NCBI RefSeq assembly: GCF_964204645.1
Contig: NC_134030.1
Span: 1,591,855 to 1,655,854 of the forward strand
Source of the DNA: Tubulanus polymorphus
Lineage: Eukaryota; Nemertea; Palaeonemertea; Tubulaniformes; Tubulanidae
DNA length: 64,000 nt
Reading direction: 5' to 3'
The notes below the pieces were generated by a model that saw nothing but the letters and a program-made list of their open reading frames with translations, searched no databases and was not told where the DNA came from. A program made the translations under genes and the position numbers. Positions 24,664 to 34,681 of the stretch are shown here, one piece after another. Each line of letters begins with the position of its first letter. The first letter of the stretch is position 1.

Positions 24664-24941
24664 CTGTAAAATAAAAATAGGGAGAAATACATTAAACAAC
24701 AAGTCGAATGGTTTTGATGCTACGGTTAAGAATTCTGGTACTCGGCGAGGTTAAACATTCATTTCTTAAACTTTACAATCGATTGTCACATTGATGGCGC
24801 CATCTATCCTTTCTAAAAACAACTATAGGATTTCAATTGCACAATGTTAATACTAGGGAACAACAGTTATTATTAGATTTTGATTATCAGTGACACACGT
24901 CACACTAAATGATATTGTATGAAAATAGTTAAACTACTTAC

Positions 24942-25010
24942 ACTTCGGTAGAAATAAACGTACAAACTCCTCCCGCCGGAACGCACGACGAATTCTAAAA
25001 GCAAGTGTTC
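24942..25010 (-). CDS. Exon G copy
   Basis: 69 nt between CAG and a GTAAGTAG donor. It encodes RTLAFRIRRAFRREEFVRLF and the start of LPK, matching exon G of the plus gene (59,832-59,897), which is 66 nt with the same phase. The intron toward exon H matches the plus-arm intron closely, so the arms share recent ancestry. Confidence 0.65.
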
Positions 25011-25451
25011 CTGCTTGACAAAACTAGTTTGAATAAGAGCTGTTTGTTTTAATGAGATGAACTGAATCAATAGAATTATGTAACTGAACCTAAGTGTGTC
25101 CAGTTCCCAAATAAGGATTTGTGTTTTTCTAACCCATTTACGTAAGATATCAACAGACAGGGTTCATTCAGAGGTCAATCCTAAATGTCCCTCCCTTGAG
25201 AAGAATGACATTTCAGGTCATCAAAAGATTAAAATTCATTTAAAATCTGAATCTTTGGCTTTTCTATAAACAGATTGCAGATTGCATTGGCTTGAAACCT
25301 GCTTTTGGCATCTAGAAAAATAAGTAAAAATCATTTGAAAATACATTTTATAATCGAGTCCGTCAAACAGTTCAATACTTTCTTACACTTATTCTTAACA
25401 AAGTATGAATAAATTAGCATGAAAACAGTACATTTGTAATTGCAGCAGCTT

Positions 25452-25514
25452 AGCCGCTTGAAGTCGAAGGGTCTGCCCCCCCCCCCCCCGTGTTTTTCTC
25501 TGAGCTTTCGGCAT
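25452..25514 (-). pseudogene. Exon A copy disrupted by poly-G run
   Basis: CTAG acceptor then ATG and MPKAQRKTR, followed by a run of 14 G that destroys the frame. It lacks a proper donor. It belongs to the exon A array. Confidence 0.6.
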
Positions 25515-25683
25515 CTAGTAAGATAACTATGATATAATGATATTAATAGAAAAATTTAAAGTAAAAGTATTGAATAAATTGAAGATACATCATATAATCG
25601 AGGCAGTCAAACAGTTCAGTACTTTCTTACAACTATTCTTAATCATGAATAAATTAGCATGGAAACAGTAAATGTGTACTTAC

Positions 25684-25746
25684 AGTAGCATACGGGCTGG
25701 AACTTGAGGGGCCCGCGGCCCAGGTTTTTCTAATTGCTTTAGGCAT
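25684..25746 (-). CDS. Exon A copy, intact
   Basis: 63 nt encoding MPKAIRKTWAAGPSSSSPY plus AT, ended by GTAAGTACA. The usual CTAG acceptor directly before the ATG is absent here. Confidence 0.55.
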
Positions 25747-25805
25747 TGTTGTAATGCATGGTATGAATAATTAGCATGGAAGCAGTACATTTGTAATTGC
25801 AGCAG

Positions 25806-25875
25806 CTTATGGGCTGGAGGTCGGGCTGGAAGTCGAAGCTTCTGCGCCCCCTGTTTTTCTCTGAGCTTTCGGCAT
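25806..25875 (-). pseudogene. Exon A copy with stop
   Basis: CTAG acceptor then MPKAQRKTGGAEASTSSP, an extra TSSP duplication, then TAA in place of the Tyr codon. The donor has decayed to GCAATT. Confidence 0.55.
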
Positions 25876-26049
25876 CTAGTAAAATAAGTATGATATAATG
25901 ATATTAATAGAAAAATTTAAAGTAAAAGTATTAAATAAATTGAAGATACATCATATAATCGAGGCAGTCAAACAGTTCAGTACTTTCTTACAACTATTCT
26001 TAAGCATGGTATGAATGAATAAGCATGGAAGCAGTAAATTTGTACTTAC

Positions 26050-26112
26050 ATTAGCGTATGGGCTTGACGTACTCGGACCTGCGCCCCGGGTTTTTTTTAT
26101 GGCTTTAGGCAT
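26050..26112 (-). CDS. Exon A copy, intact
   Basis: 63 nt, MPKAIKKTRGAGPSTSSPY plus AN, ended by consensus GTAAGTAC. Of the minus-arm copies, only that at 30,350-30,412 is closer to the plus gene's exon A. Confidence 0.6.
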
Positions 26113-26164
26113 TTTATGAAAAACAATTAAAAATATTAAATCATTTGAAAATATATCAGTCAGT

Positions 26165-26409
26165 CTTATTCTGGTTCAGTGAACTAATTCTTTATATGGT
26201 GCATGTAGGGGTCCAGGAACACCACATCCACTAATTCTCTATATGGTGCATGTAGGGGTCCAGGGACACCACATCCACTAATTCTCTATATGGTGCATGT
26301 AGGGGTCCAGGAACACCACATCCACTAATTCTCTATATGGTGCATGTAGGGGTCCAGGGACACCATATCCACTAATTCTCTATATGGTGCATGTAGGGGT
26401 CCAGGGACA
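26165..26409. repeat. 47-bp minisatellite, about 5 copies
   Basis: The unit contains CCACTAATTCTCTATATGGT and GCATGTAGGGGTCCAGG, period 47 bp (26,228 to 26,275). The same unit is found at 30,470-30,770 and, inverted, at 48,203-48,690, in each case close to an exon A copy. Confidence 0.95.
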
Positions 26410-26698
26410 CGTATTGTTAAAAAGAGGCAGTTTAACGTCGTACCACAGGACAAACAGATAAAAATCGCTGATAAAATGTATTGATAAAACGTATTGTTAA
26501 AAAGAGGCAGTTTAACGTCATACCACAGGACAAACAGATAAAAATCGCTGATAAAATGTATTGATAAAACGTATTGTTAAAAAGAGGCAGTTTAACGTCG
26601 TACCACAGGACAAACAGATAAAAAATCACTGATAAAATGTATGGATAAAACGTATTGTTAAAAAGAGGCAGTTTAACGTCGTACCACAGGACAAACAG
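26410..26698. repeat. 80-bp tandem repeat, 3.6 copies
   Basis: The unit begins GTATTGTTAAAAAGAGGCAG, at 26,411, 26,491, 26,571 and 26,652. Copies are almost identical. Confidence 0.95.
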
Positions 26699-26898
26699 AG
26701 TGCAATAATCAATGATTTTAATCCAAATAAGATCTTTTTAGTTGTGACTGTTTGAATTGAGAGGCGGCGATCTCGCTAGTGAGCCAAAAGACAGACACTT
26801 GAAATGAAAATAATATAAATAGTCAATTTCATTCGACATTTTTATTATGACGTTCATTAATTAAAAAATTAGCATGAAAGCAAAGAATTTATAATTAC

Positions 26899-26967
26899 AG
26901 GAGCATATGGGCTTGATGTTGAGGGACGCCCTTGTCCGCTGGGTGCCTTTTTCGTGGCTTTTGATAT
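26899..26967 (-). CDS. Exon A copy with ATA instead of ATG
   Basis: 69 nt between TTTTTTAG and GTAATT, encoding ISKATKKAPSGQGRPSTSSP plus YAP. The first codon is ATA, so it can be used only as an internal exon or has lost its start. Confidence 0.5.
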
Positions 26968-27100
26968 CTAAAAAATTAGTAATAATATTGAATAAATTGA
27001 AAATATATCATATATCGAGCCAGTCAAACAGTTCAGTACTTTCTAACAACTATTCTTAATCATGAATAAATTAGCATGGAAACAGTAAATTTGTACTAAC

Positions 27101-27162
27101 AGTAGGATACGGGCTTGATGTTGAGGGCCCGCACCCCACGTTTTTTTCACTGCTTTCGGCAT
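27101..27162 (-). pseudogene. Exon A copy with 1-nt deletion
   Basis: MPKAVKKTWGAGP, after which a missing base shifts the STSSPY codons out of frame. A GTTAGT donor remains. It is nearly identical to 29,420-29,481, so the two were duplicated after the deletion. Confidence 0.6.
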
Positions 27163-27283
27163 TATCTAGAAAAATAAGTAAAACTATAAAATCATTTGAA
27201 AATACATAATATATCAGATTGTGGTAATCATGGTAATCATGGTATGAATAAATTAGCATGGACGCAGTAAATTTGTTCTAGCA

Positions 27284-27343
27284 TCATTTGTACTGGACGT
27301 GAGGGTGCCCTCGCCCGCTGGGCGTTTTTGCAGCTTTAGGCAT
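27284..27343 (-). pseudogene. Diverged exon A copy with stop
   Basis: ATG then MPKAAKTPSGRGHPHVQYK and TGA. The AG acceptor is lost (TTTCTATATG). Confidence 0.45.
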
Positions 27344-27636
27344 ATAGAAAAAGTAAAAATATTAAATCATTTGAAAATATATCTAGCCTCTCATACAGTT
27401 AAGTACTTTTAGTTGCCTTATTCTTAAGCATGATATAAATGAATTATGCTGGACGTGAGACAGAAACGGAAAGAAAACAGGCCGGCCCAATTCCCGGCCA
27501 CCTTCATACCGAATGTTGAGTCAAAAAGGTGCTTTGGGCTTTAAAGAATTGAAGACACCATTGTAAGCCGAAATAATTGTGGAATTGGACTAAAATTAAA
27601 TCAAAAAATATGTGGTACATGTTATAGTTGATTTTT

Positions 27637-27763
27637 TTTCAGTGAAGGCATATTAGGCGCACATGAACGACTCATGCGTTCAAGGCATATCCCTTCACTG
27701 AAAGAATATTTTTTAAATCAGTTAACAAATCCGGAATTGTCCCCGAACGAAGCCGCTCCTCCA
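27637..27763 (-). pseudogene. 3' end fragment of exon I with hairpin
   Basis: Only about the last 30 codons of exon I remain (EERLRSGTIPDLLTDLKNI, then LSVKGYALNA and TGA), followed by 3' flank that matches 61,927-62,130 of the plus gene. The hairpin at 27,637-27,703 has arms TTTCAGTGAAGG with ATAT. Relative to the plus gene a TAGGT is missing after GGATAT, which moves the stop a few codons downstream. Confidence 0.7.
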
Positions 27764-27915
27764 ATAGGAATCTCCCAGAGGCAATTTAATTGATGGGCAC
27801 ATTTTCAAAATTTGTTTTGGTTAGCGGGACACAGAGTTATGAAAACTGGTCACAACTTTTAACTACATACAAAAAAATTGAATGCATTGAAATTGTATTT
27901 GGAGACTGAACTTAC

Positions 27916-27953
27916 TTGGTGCTTGAAAGTCGGGAGGCGTCTCCGGAGGGTTG

Positions 27954-27990
<37 letters not shown>

Positions 27991-28037
27991 TGTTGTTGTT
28001 ATTTGACAGATTAGAAACAGGCGTCTCCGGAGGGGTG

Positions 28038-28079
<42 letters not shown>

Positions 28080-28246
28080 TGTTGTTATTTGACAGATTAG
28101 AAACAGGCGTCTCCGGAGGGGTGGGCTGCTGCTGCTGCTGCTGTTGCTGCTGCTGTTGCTGTTGTTGTTATTTGACAGATTAGAAACAGGCGTCTCCGGA
28201 GGAGTGCGCTGCTGCTGCTGCTGCTGCTGTTGTTGTGATTCACCGA
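27916..28246 (-). pseudogene. Exon F copy expanded by CAG-rich tandem units
   Basis: 331 nt between TTTACAG and GTAAGTTCAG, against 82 nt in the plus gene; both leave remainder 1 modulo 3, so the outgoing phase is kept. It contains about four units, each with GGAGACGCCTGTTTCTAATC, TGTCAAATAACAAC and a CAG/CAA tract. Unit lengths are not multiples of 3, so one frame passes through Ser, Ala and Gln tracts in turn. Entered in phase 0, as after exon E, it meets TAA in the third unit. Confidence 0.6.
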
Positions 28247-28455
28247 CTGTAAATGGAAATAATATAAAAATAAATGCAACAGAAAATGAACACAACAGGC
28301 ACTTATTACACGGTAGTTCAGTAGAATGAAGGGGTCTGGGTAGAAAAACGTGTATTCTAAGATTATCAGTATATATTTCCGTGAGGAATTTCATAAAAAC
28401 CGGCACGTACGAGGGAAGTGAGGCATGTGAGATTGAGGGCGTCACTGATACTTAC

Positions 28456-28494
28456 ATTTAGCAGCGGTGACCTTGCCTGTGAGGCAAACTGACG
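28456..28494 (-). CDS. Exon E copy
   Basis: 39 nt, RQFASQARSPLLN, between TTTCTAG and GTAAGTATC. It matches plus exon E (HQFASEARSPSLN) in length and phase. Confidence 0.6.
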
Positions 28495-28906
28495 CTAGAA
28501 ATGAAAATAAAAAAATACATTAGTCAAATTCATTAACGTTGCTAAGTTCAAGTTGCTGGTTTTTTAAACAATTTTAATAAGAAAAAAATATTCAGGTATA
28601 GCTAGCACTATATCAGGAACGTAGCTTGAGGCGGTTCGGGGGGTTCGAAAATTCAGTTCCTCGCAAAGAAAAATTAAAAACAGAAATGTTAAACTTACCA
28701 ATATTGAAATTTGTTCATTTAATCAAAACCTTCGTTATATCAATAGAAATCTCCCAGAGGCAATTTAATTGATGGGCACATTTTCAAAATTTGTTTTGGT
28801 TAGCGGCCCCCGACACAGAGTTATGAAAACTGGTCACAACTTTAACCGTTTTAGCTCCATACAAAAAATTGAATGCGTTGAAATTGTATTTGAAGACTGA
28901 ACTTAC

Positions 28907-29021
28907 TTCGCGCTTGGAAGTCGGGAGGCGTCTCTGGCGGAAGAGATGCGCTTCTGCTGCTGCTGTTGTTGTTATCCGAATTCAGAGGTGGCGATCGGCC
29001 TGGCGACCCAAAGTAGAGACG
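28907..29021 (-). CDS. Fused exon E-F copy without intron
   Basis: 115 nt between AATTTCTAG and GTAAGTTC. The first 14 codons (RLYFGSPGRSPPLN) correspond to exon E and run directly into SDNNNSSSRSASLPPETPPD and FQAR of exon F. In the plus gene, and in the neighbouring copy, an intron of about 210 bp separates the two parts exactly at the Asn codon. Phase is preserved (remainder 1). Confidence 0.6.
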
Positions 29022-29142
29022 CTAGAAATTAAAAAATAATATAAATATATTAGTCAATTTCATTAAAGTTTAAATTTTCAACATTTTTATTGTAACGTTC
29101 ATTAGTTAATAAATTAGCATGAAGCGATGAATTTGTACTCAC

Positions 29143-29211
29143 AGGTGCATATGGACTTGATGTAGAGGGACCCCCTTGTCCGCTGGGTGCCTTTTTGGTG
29201 GCTTTTGACAT
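29143..29211 (-). CDS. Exon A copy, intact, 69 nt
   Basis: TTTTTAG then ATG; MSKATKKAPSGQGGPSTSSP plus YAP; donor GTGAGTAC. Same subtype as 26,899-26,967. Confidence 0.6.
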
Positions 29212-29419
29212 CTAAAAACATTAGTTATAATATATAATGATATGAAAATATATCATATATCGAGCCAGTCAAACAGTTCAGTACTTTCTAACAACTATTC
29301 TTAATCATGAATAAATTGAAAATATATCATATATCGAGCCAGTCAAACAGTTCAGTACTTTCTTACAAATATTCTTAATCATGAATAAATTAGCATGGAA
29401 ACAGTAAATTTGTACTAAC

Positions 29420-29481
29420 AGTAGGATACGGGCTTGATGTTGAGGGCCCGCACCCCACGTTTTTTTCACTGCTTTCGGCAT
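29420..29481 (-). pseudogene. Exon A copy with 1-nt deletion
   Basis: Twin of 27,101-27,162 with the same missing base. The flanking introns also match, showing a segmental duplication of about 200 bp or more. Confidence 0.6.
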
Positions 29482-29635
29482 TATCTAGAAAAATAAGTAA
29501 AACTATAAAATCATTTGAAAATAAATTATATATCAGATTGTGGTAATCATGGTAATCCTGGTATGAATAAATTAGCATGGACGCAGTAAATTTGTACTAG
29601 CACCATCGTTTGTACTGGACGTGAGGGTGCCCTCG

Positions 29636-30091
29636 CTCATTGAAATTCCCTTTTGTTTACCATTTACCATGAGGTAACATTTCAGATGGAGCCACTTTGA
29701 CTATAATAAACGGTTGTAGTTCTACTGTTCACTGCTTCAGGTTTTCTATTGCAATATGTCACTATTGAACAAGAAACAAGAAATCAATCGAAGTTTGTCC
29801 GAACTGGTTTTTCAGTTTTTCTCCACTCGTCTATAACGGGCTATCAATCAATATGGTCGAATGTGCAGAATGTTCCAGCTGATAAAAACTGGGTTCCAAA
29901 ATAATCAGCCCTTTGCATGTGATGATGCGAACGATCTGCCTGGGTGCACCCTGGTATAGATTTGACGATGCAGTAATGTATGACGGACATTACCTGTCAG
30001 TAGCAGAAGCAGGGTTTAATATTCTATATATATAAATTTCGGTTTCAAGCTCAAGAATGATGACTTCAAACAGGCGTTTACGATAACTTAC
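29636..30091. repeat. Intra-cluster duplicated segment, copy 1
   Basis: Nearly identical to 32,430-32,878 (for example AGATGGAGCCACTTTGACTA, ACCTGTCAGTAGCAGAAGCA). Its inner part appears inverted at 50,070-50,380 downstream of plus exon B. It is intron sequence of the family. Confidence 0.85.
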
Positions 30092-30221
30092 ATCTATTCC
30101 GGACATAGAAATATTGAACCGTTGTTGTTGTTGTTGTTGTTGTTGTTCGGTTCTTTTTGCATACGGGCTCGATGTACTTGGACCCGCGCCCTGTGTTTTT
30201 TTTCATTGCTTTAGGCATAAT
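30092..30221 (-). pseudogene. Fused exon A-B copy with poly-A frameshift
   Basis: CTAG acceptor, ATT, ATG, MPKAMKK, then a run of eight A where seven would keep the frame. The frame corrected for that indel reads on through PSTSSPY into a glutamine tract and NISMSGID, ending at GTAAGT. No intron lies between the A and B parts. Confidence 0.6.
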
Positions 30222-30349
30222 CTAGAAAAACGAGTAAAAATATTAAATCGATTTAGGCGTTAATCCTTTTTGTGAAACTGGACCCAGGGGTACAAAATAC
30301 TAAGTATGGGATGAATAAATAAGCATGGAAGCAGTAAATTTGTACTTAC

Positions 30350-30412
30350 TTTATTATACGGGCTCGATGTTGAGGGCCCCGCGCCCCGGGTTTTCTTTGT
30401 GGCTTTTGGCAT
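30350..30412 (-). CDS. Exon A copy identical in protein to the plus gene
   Basis: 63 nt after TTTTTCTAG, donor GTAAGTAC. It encodes the same 21 residues as 48,759-48,821 with one or two silent changes, and the flanking introns also match, so this is the closest copy to the intact gene. Confidence 0.65.
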
Positions 30413-30469
30413 CTAGAAAAACAAGTAAAAATATTAAATCATTTGAAAATATATCAGTCAGTCTTATTC

Positions 30470-30770
30470 TGGTTCAGTGAACTAATTCTTTATATGGTGC
30501 ATGTAGGGGTCCAGGGACACCACATCCACTAATTCTCTATATGGTGCATGTAGGGGTCCAGGGACACCACATCCACTAATTCTCTATATGGTGCATGTAG
30601 GGGTCCAGGAACACCACATCCACTAATTCTCTATATGGTGCATGTAGGGGTCCAGGGACACCACATCCACTAATTCTCTATATGGTGCATGTAGGGGTCC
30701 AGGGACACCACATCCACTAATTCTCTATATGGTGCATGTAGGGGTCCAGGGACACCACAACCACTTAGTT
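30470..30770. repeat. 47-bp minisatellite, about 6 copies
   Basis: Same unit as at 26,165 and, inverted, at 48,203. It sits directly upstream, on the minus strand, of the 30,350 exon A copy. Confidence 0.95.
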
Positions 30771-30957
30771 GTTGGGCCCAGGCGCTTTCACCCTTCTTGC
30801 TGAAAATCAACTGATATCCTGAATTCTGACTAATTACAGATTGAAAACTGTAATTCACAAGTGCATAATCAATGATTTCAATCCAAATAAGATTTTCTTA
30901 GCTACAGTTTAAATCATCTTAGTTTAATGAAATATGAAAACAAATAAAGATTCTTAC

Positions 30958-31187
30958 CTCCGTCAGATCTCCTTCAAACACCCGCCCACGGACTCTTTCT
31001 GACCATCTTTTGGCACCCGGGGGCGGCTGTCTGACAGGCCGCTGCTGAGGCGAATTTATTGGGCGTGGGGGAGGGGCAGCAGCGGGCGACAAAGGATTAA
31101 GCGGTGGTGGTATCCTATCGGGAACCAAGTTTCTTTTAAACTCCCTCACCAAGTCCCCAAATGGGCAGTCGTCTAAAATGTTGATCA
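30958..31187 (-). CDS. Exon H copy, intact
   Basis: 230 nt between TTTTACAG and GTAAGAATC, the same length and phase as plus exon H. It encodes LDDCPFGDLVREFKRNLVPD, then a Pro-rich linker (PINSPQQRPVRQPPP), then RVRGRVFEGDLTE. It is a minus-arm paralogue. Exons E, F and G are not found between it and the upstream D-like exon at 31,661. Confidence 0.7.
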
Positions 31188-31660
31188 CTGTAAAATAAAA
31201 ATAGAGAGAAATACATTAAACAACAAGTCGAATGGTTTTGATGCTACGGCTATGAATATTATTCCAACAGGGGGCGCCTGATGTTACTGAAGTATGATTT
31301 CAATGTAACTTCAGTAATTGAAATTATTTTTATTCAGCAGTTAAATTGTACAATTATTCGTTATCTATGATTTCCTGATGAGATTTACTGTTTGAGCATC
31401 CAGAGATTCCAAACTTTGTCGTTTAACCAATAATTGGTTTAACGATATCACACGGCACCTGCTGAACTCTTTGTTACGTGTATCAGTCTTATATATGTAT
31501 TTATTACTTATATTTGTGTAAGGATTGTGTGACGTGACAGTGAATAATTAGCATAATTAATGCAAACTGGATTTCGTCTACGGACGGATGAAAAGTGAAC
31601 GCAATAACTATAGTCCCAAGTGAGATAAAAAAAATTAATAAGTTTGAACTTGAAATAGAT

Positions 31661-31690
31661 ATCGCTGTCGTGCTGGATTGGTGAAAAAAC
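31661..31690 (-). pseudogene. Exon D copy with lost donor
   Basis: TTTTTACAG then VFSPIQHDSD, matching plus exon D (DLSPIQHVD). The donor GTAAGA is changed to ATCTAT, so normal splicing is not expected. Confidence 0.5.
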
Positions 31691-31911
31691 CTGTAAAAAT
31701 AAAATAAAACAAATTATTAGATGGATATTCATGAATGGAAATGACAACTGTAGAGATAGCATCATTGATATATTACTTCTACGATGATGATACTTAATCG
31801 AATTTGAATTTATTCCTAATTAGCGTAATTTATGCAAAACAGCTACTACCCTCTATTTTCAAATTACAAATTGAAATAAGCGTGATTTATTAGAAAAAAG
31901 TTATCACTTAC

Positions 31912-31976
31912 CGGCGTAGTAGGCGGTAAACTGGTGGCAGTGGCGGTAAACCGCTGGACGGCGTTGTCGGCAAAAA
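31912..31976 (-). pseudogene. Exon C copy 1, length not multiple of 3
   Basis: 65 nt between TTTTCAG and GTAAGTG, starting FLPTTPSSGLPP. It is longer than the 45-nt plus exon C by an insertion of 20 nt that shifts the frame. Confidence 0.5.
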
Positions 31977-32141
31977 CTGAAAATACAATCGAAGACAATG
32001 TTAAAATCCTGATCTGATTTGTATAGTGTAAGTGAATGGTTTTGGGGTTCGGACCGTCTGCCCACACGAGAACACCCGACCCTCGCGCTACTGCTGCATT
32101 TGACTGCTCGGTGCGTCTGAGGAGCCTTGATGGACACTTAC

Positions 32142-32200
32142 CGGCGTAGTAGGCGATAAACCGGTGTCGAAACCCCGCTGGGCGGCGTTGTCGGCAAAAA
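32142..32200 (-). pseudogene. Exon C copy 2, length not multiple of 3
   Basis: 59 nt, starting FLPTTPPSGVSTP. It lies about 165 bp upstream (minus strand) of copy 1 with matching introns, so this exon was locally duplicated. Confidence 0.5.
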
Positions 32201-32429
32201 CTGAAAATACAATCAAAGACAATGTTAAAAACCTGATCTGATTTGTATAGTGTAAGTAAATGGTTTTGGGGTTCGGACCGTCTGCCCACACGAGAACACC
32301 CTACCCTCGCGCTACTGCTGCATTTGACTGCTCGGTGCATCTGAGGAGCCTTGATGGACAGAACACACCATTGATGGAATAATGGTTAATCAGTCTAACC
32401 TCGTTAAAACTCTGTAAATGTGAGTTAAA

Positions 32430-32878
32430 CTCATTGAAATTCCCTTTTGTTTACCATGAGGTAACATTTCAGATGGAGCCACTTTGACTGTAATAAACGG
32501 TTGTAGTTCTACTGTTCACTGCTTCACGTTTTCTATTGCAATATGTCACTATTGAACAAGAAACAAGAAATCAATCGAAGTTTGTCCGAACTGGTTTTTC
32601 AGTTTTTCTCCACTCGTCTATAACGGGCTATCAATCAATATGGTCGAATGTGCAGAATGTTCCAGCTGATAAAAACTGGGTTCCAAAATAATCAGCCCTT
32701 TGCATGTGATGATGCGAACGATCTGCCTGGGTGCACCCTGGTATAGATTTGACGATGCAGTAATGTATGACGGACATTACCTGTCAGTAGCAGAAGCAGG
32801 GTTTAATATTCTATATATATAAATTTCGGTTTCAAGCTCAAGAATGATGACTTCAAACAGGTGTTTACGATAACTTAC
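32430..32878. repeat. Intra-cluster duplicated segment, copy 2
   Basis: Nearly identical to 29,636-30,091. It holds the intron just 3' of the fused A-B exon. Confidence 0.85.
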
Positions 32879-33007
32879 GTCAATTCCGGACATAGAAATA
32901 TCAAACCGCCGTTGATGTTGCTGTTGTTGTTGTTGTTGTGTTCTATTAGCGTAAGGGCTTGACGTTGAGGGGCCCGCGCCCGGGGTTTTTCTGATAGCTT
33001 TTGGCAT
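32879..33007 (-). CDS. Fused exon A-B copy, open
   Basis: 129 nt, 43 codons: MPKAIRKTPGAGPSTSSPY, ANRT, seven Gln, then HQRRFDISMSGID, ended by GTAAGTTATCG. In the plus gene A and B are separated by a 1,158-bp intron. No AG acceptor directly precedes the ATG here, so this copy could start a transcript or be unspliced at the 5' side. A degenerate half-copy (MLKANKKHGTQAHPHY) abuts it at 33,009-33,060. Confidence 0.6.
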
Positions 33008-33265
33008 AATTCGTAATGTGGATGGGCTTGCGTCCCATGTTTTTTGTTTGCTTTTAGCATACTTGAATGGTTAATGCTTAACATCTCTCCCAGATTGTAT
33101 TGGCTTGAAACCTTCCTTATTGGTATCTAGAAAAATATGTATAACTATTTAATCATTTGAAAATACATTTTATGATTAGTCAGTCATACAGTTCAGTACT
33201 TTCTTACACTTATTCTTAAGCATAGTATGAATAAATTAGCATGAAAAGAGTAAATTTGTAGTTAC

Positions 33266-33325
33266 CAGCATACGGGCTGGGAGTAGAGGGGCCGGCGCCC
33301 CACATTTTTTCATGGCTTTCGGCAT
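33266..33325 (-). pseudogene. Exon A copy with frameshift
   Basis: MPKAMKKCGAP, then out of frame. A GTAAC donor remains. The AG acceptor is absent. Confidence 0.5.
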
Positions 33326-33354
33326 TGTTTTCTTTGTTTGTGGCAGCAACTATG

Positions 33355-33545
33355 GGTCGGTCTGTCTTGAGTTTGTTGGTTGTTGCAGCAGCTGGGTCAG
33401 TCTTGAGTTTGTTGGTTGTTGCAGCAGCTGGGTCAGTCTTGAGTTTGTTGGTTGTTTCAGCAGCAGCAGCTATGGGTCAGTCTTGAGTTTGTTGGTTGTT
33501 TCAGCAGCAGCAGCTATGGGTCAGTCTTGAGTTTGTTGGTTGTCT
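33355..33545. repeat. About 36-bp minisatellite, 5-6 copies
   Basis: The unit contains GTCAGTCTTGAGTTTGTTGG and a TTGTTGCAGCAGCTG or longer variant. Confidence 0.9.
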
Positions 33546-34005
33546 TGATTTTTTTCTTCAGGAATTCAAGAACAAAGTAGTTGCATGTAGGTAGACACAT
33601 TCATGAATCACTCAGTGTCTTCCTGTCCCACCATAACTTCCTTGATCCTCATTACTCGGATTTATTCTCTGAACCACTTTTCCATGTTTGTTGTGGTTTG
33701 TTTGTTTTGATTTGCTGGTGGTTTAAGCATGCATGTAGAGGGAGCTCTATCAATCCAGGAACAGTCAGCTCACAAGCAGCCCCTGCCCCAAAAGGTTTTG
33801 ACATATTTTCAAAAGCTCTAGTTGTTCTGTAGAACCGAGAGCGGAGCTCTGACTTGTTCCCCTTACTGCTGAGGTCTACTTTCTCTGATTCGCTGATTGG
33901 CTTCTCTTTGGTACATTTTAGATGATCAAAAACTAGAAACTGTCATGCGTTTATTCATTTTGGTATATGTTAAAATTCTTTTACAGTAAAGGCATATTAG
34001 GCACA

Positions 34006-34353
34006 TCAAAACAAACCCGGAATTGTCCCCGAACGAAGTGGCTCCCTCCACTCTCCATCAGTATGCCGGGCCACCACCTCTACCTCTCGGGCCACTCGAT
34101 CCCTCGCCAGCTTTTTAGCGAGTGAACGAGTGACCGCCCGAGATAAGGATGGAGGAGCAGGACCCGCACCTGCCCCAGCCCCATCACCATCCCTCCTCGG
34201 CCTCTTCCTATTAATTCTTACCCCTTCCTCCTGATTGCCTTGATCAGCTGCACCATCCGCAGGGGCAACTCTTGCCTCCCCTCCCTGAGGAGCCACGACG
34301 ACCGCAACTTTTCTTTTCCTTTTAGTTCTTGTTTTTTTTGGCGGTGGTCGTGT
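34006..34353 (-). CDS. Exon I copy, open
   Basis: A TTTACAG acceptor, then 116 codons to TGA. It begins TRPPPKKTRTKRKRKVAVVV and continues through a Gly/Ala/Pro-rich middle with NRKRPRR to SLAKKLARDRVAREVEVVAR and a shortened end (GTIPGLF). Two basic clusters look like nuclear localisation signals. It has the same architecture as plus exon I but ends 15 codons earlier. The 3' hairpin is only partly retained (33,983-34,006). Confidence 0.65.
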   Translation of the reverse strand, partial: TRPPPKKTRTKRKRKVAVVVAPQGGEARVAPADGAADQGNQEEGVRINRKRPRRDGDGAGAGAGPAPPSLSRAVTRSLAKKLARDRVAREVEVVARHTDGEWREPLRSGTIPGLF

Positions 34354-34681
34354 CTGTAAAGAGAAAAAATGAACAATAAGTATTTAGTATAATACACCTA
34401 TGTGCGTATAATACACCTATGTGAGTCCTTCGCTATTAAACACATAGAACTGTGGAACTGGATCCCGAGGCTAATCTAAATGCGCGCAATTGAGTCCAAG
34501 TGCAACTAAAGCACACAACTGCGGATCAGATAAATCATTGGTAGATTCACTTGTAAAATATCTCGCTAAGAACAAACTAAAAACTGTAGAATGTTGTTGA
34601 AACTGTTGTGTGTTATTCATTTGGGTATATGTTATATTTGAATTTTTTTCAGTGAAGGCATATTAGGTGCACATAAACGTC

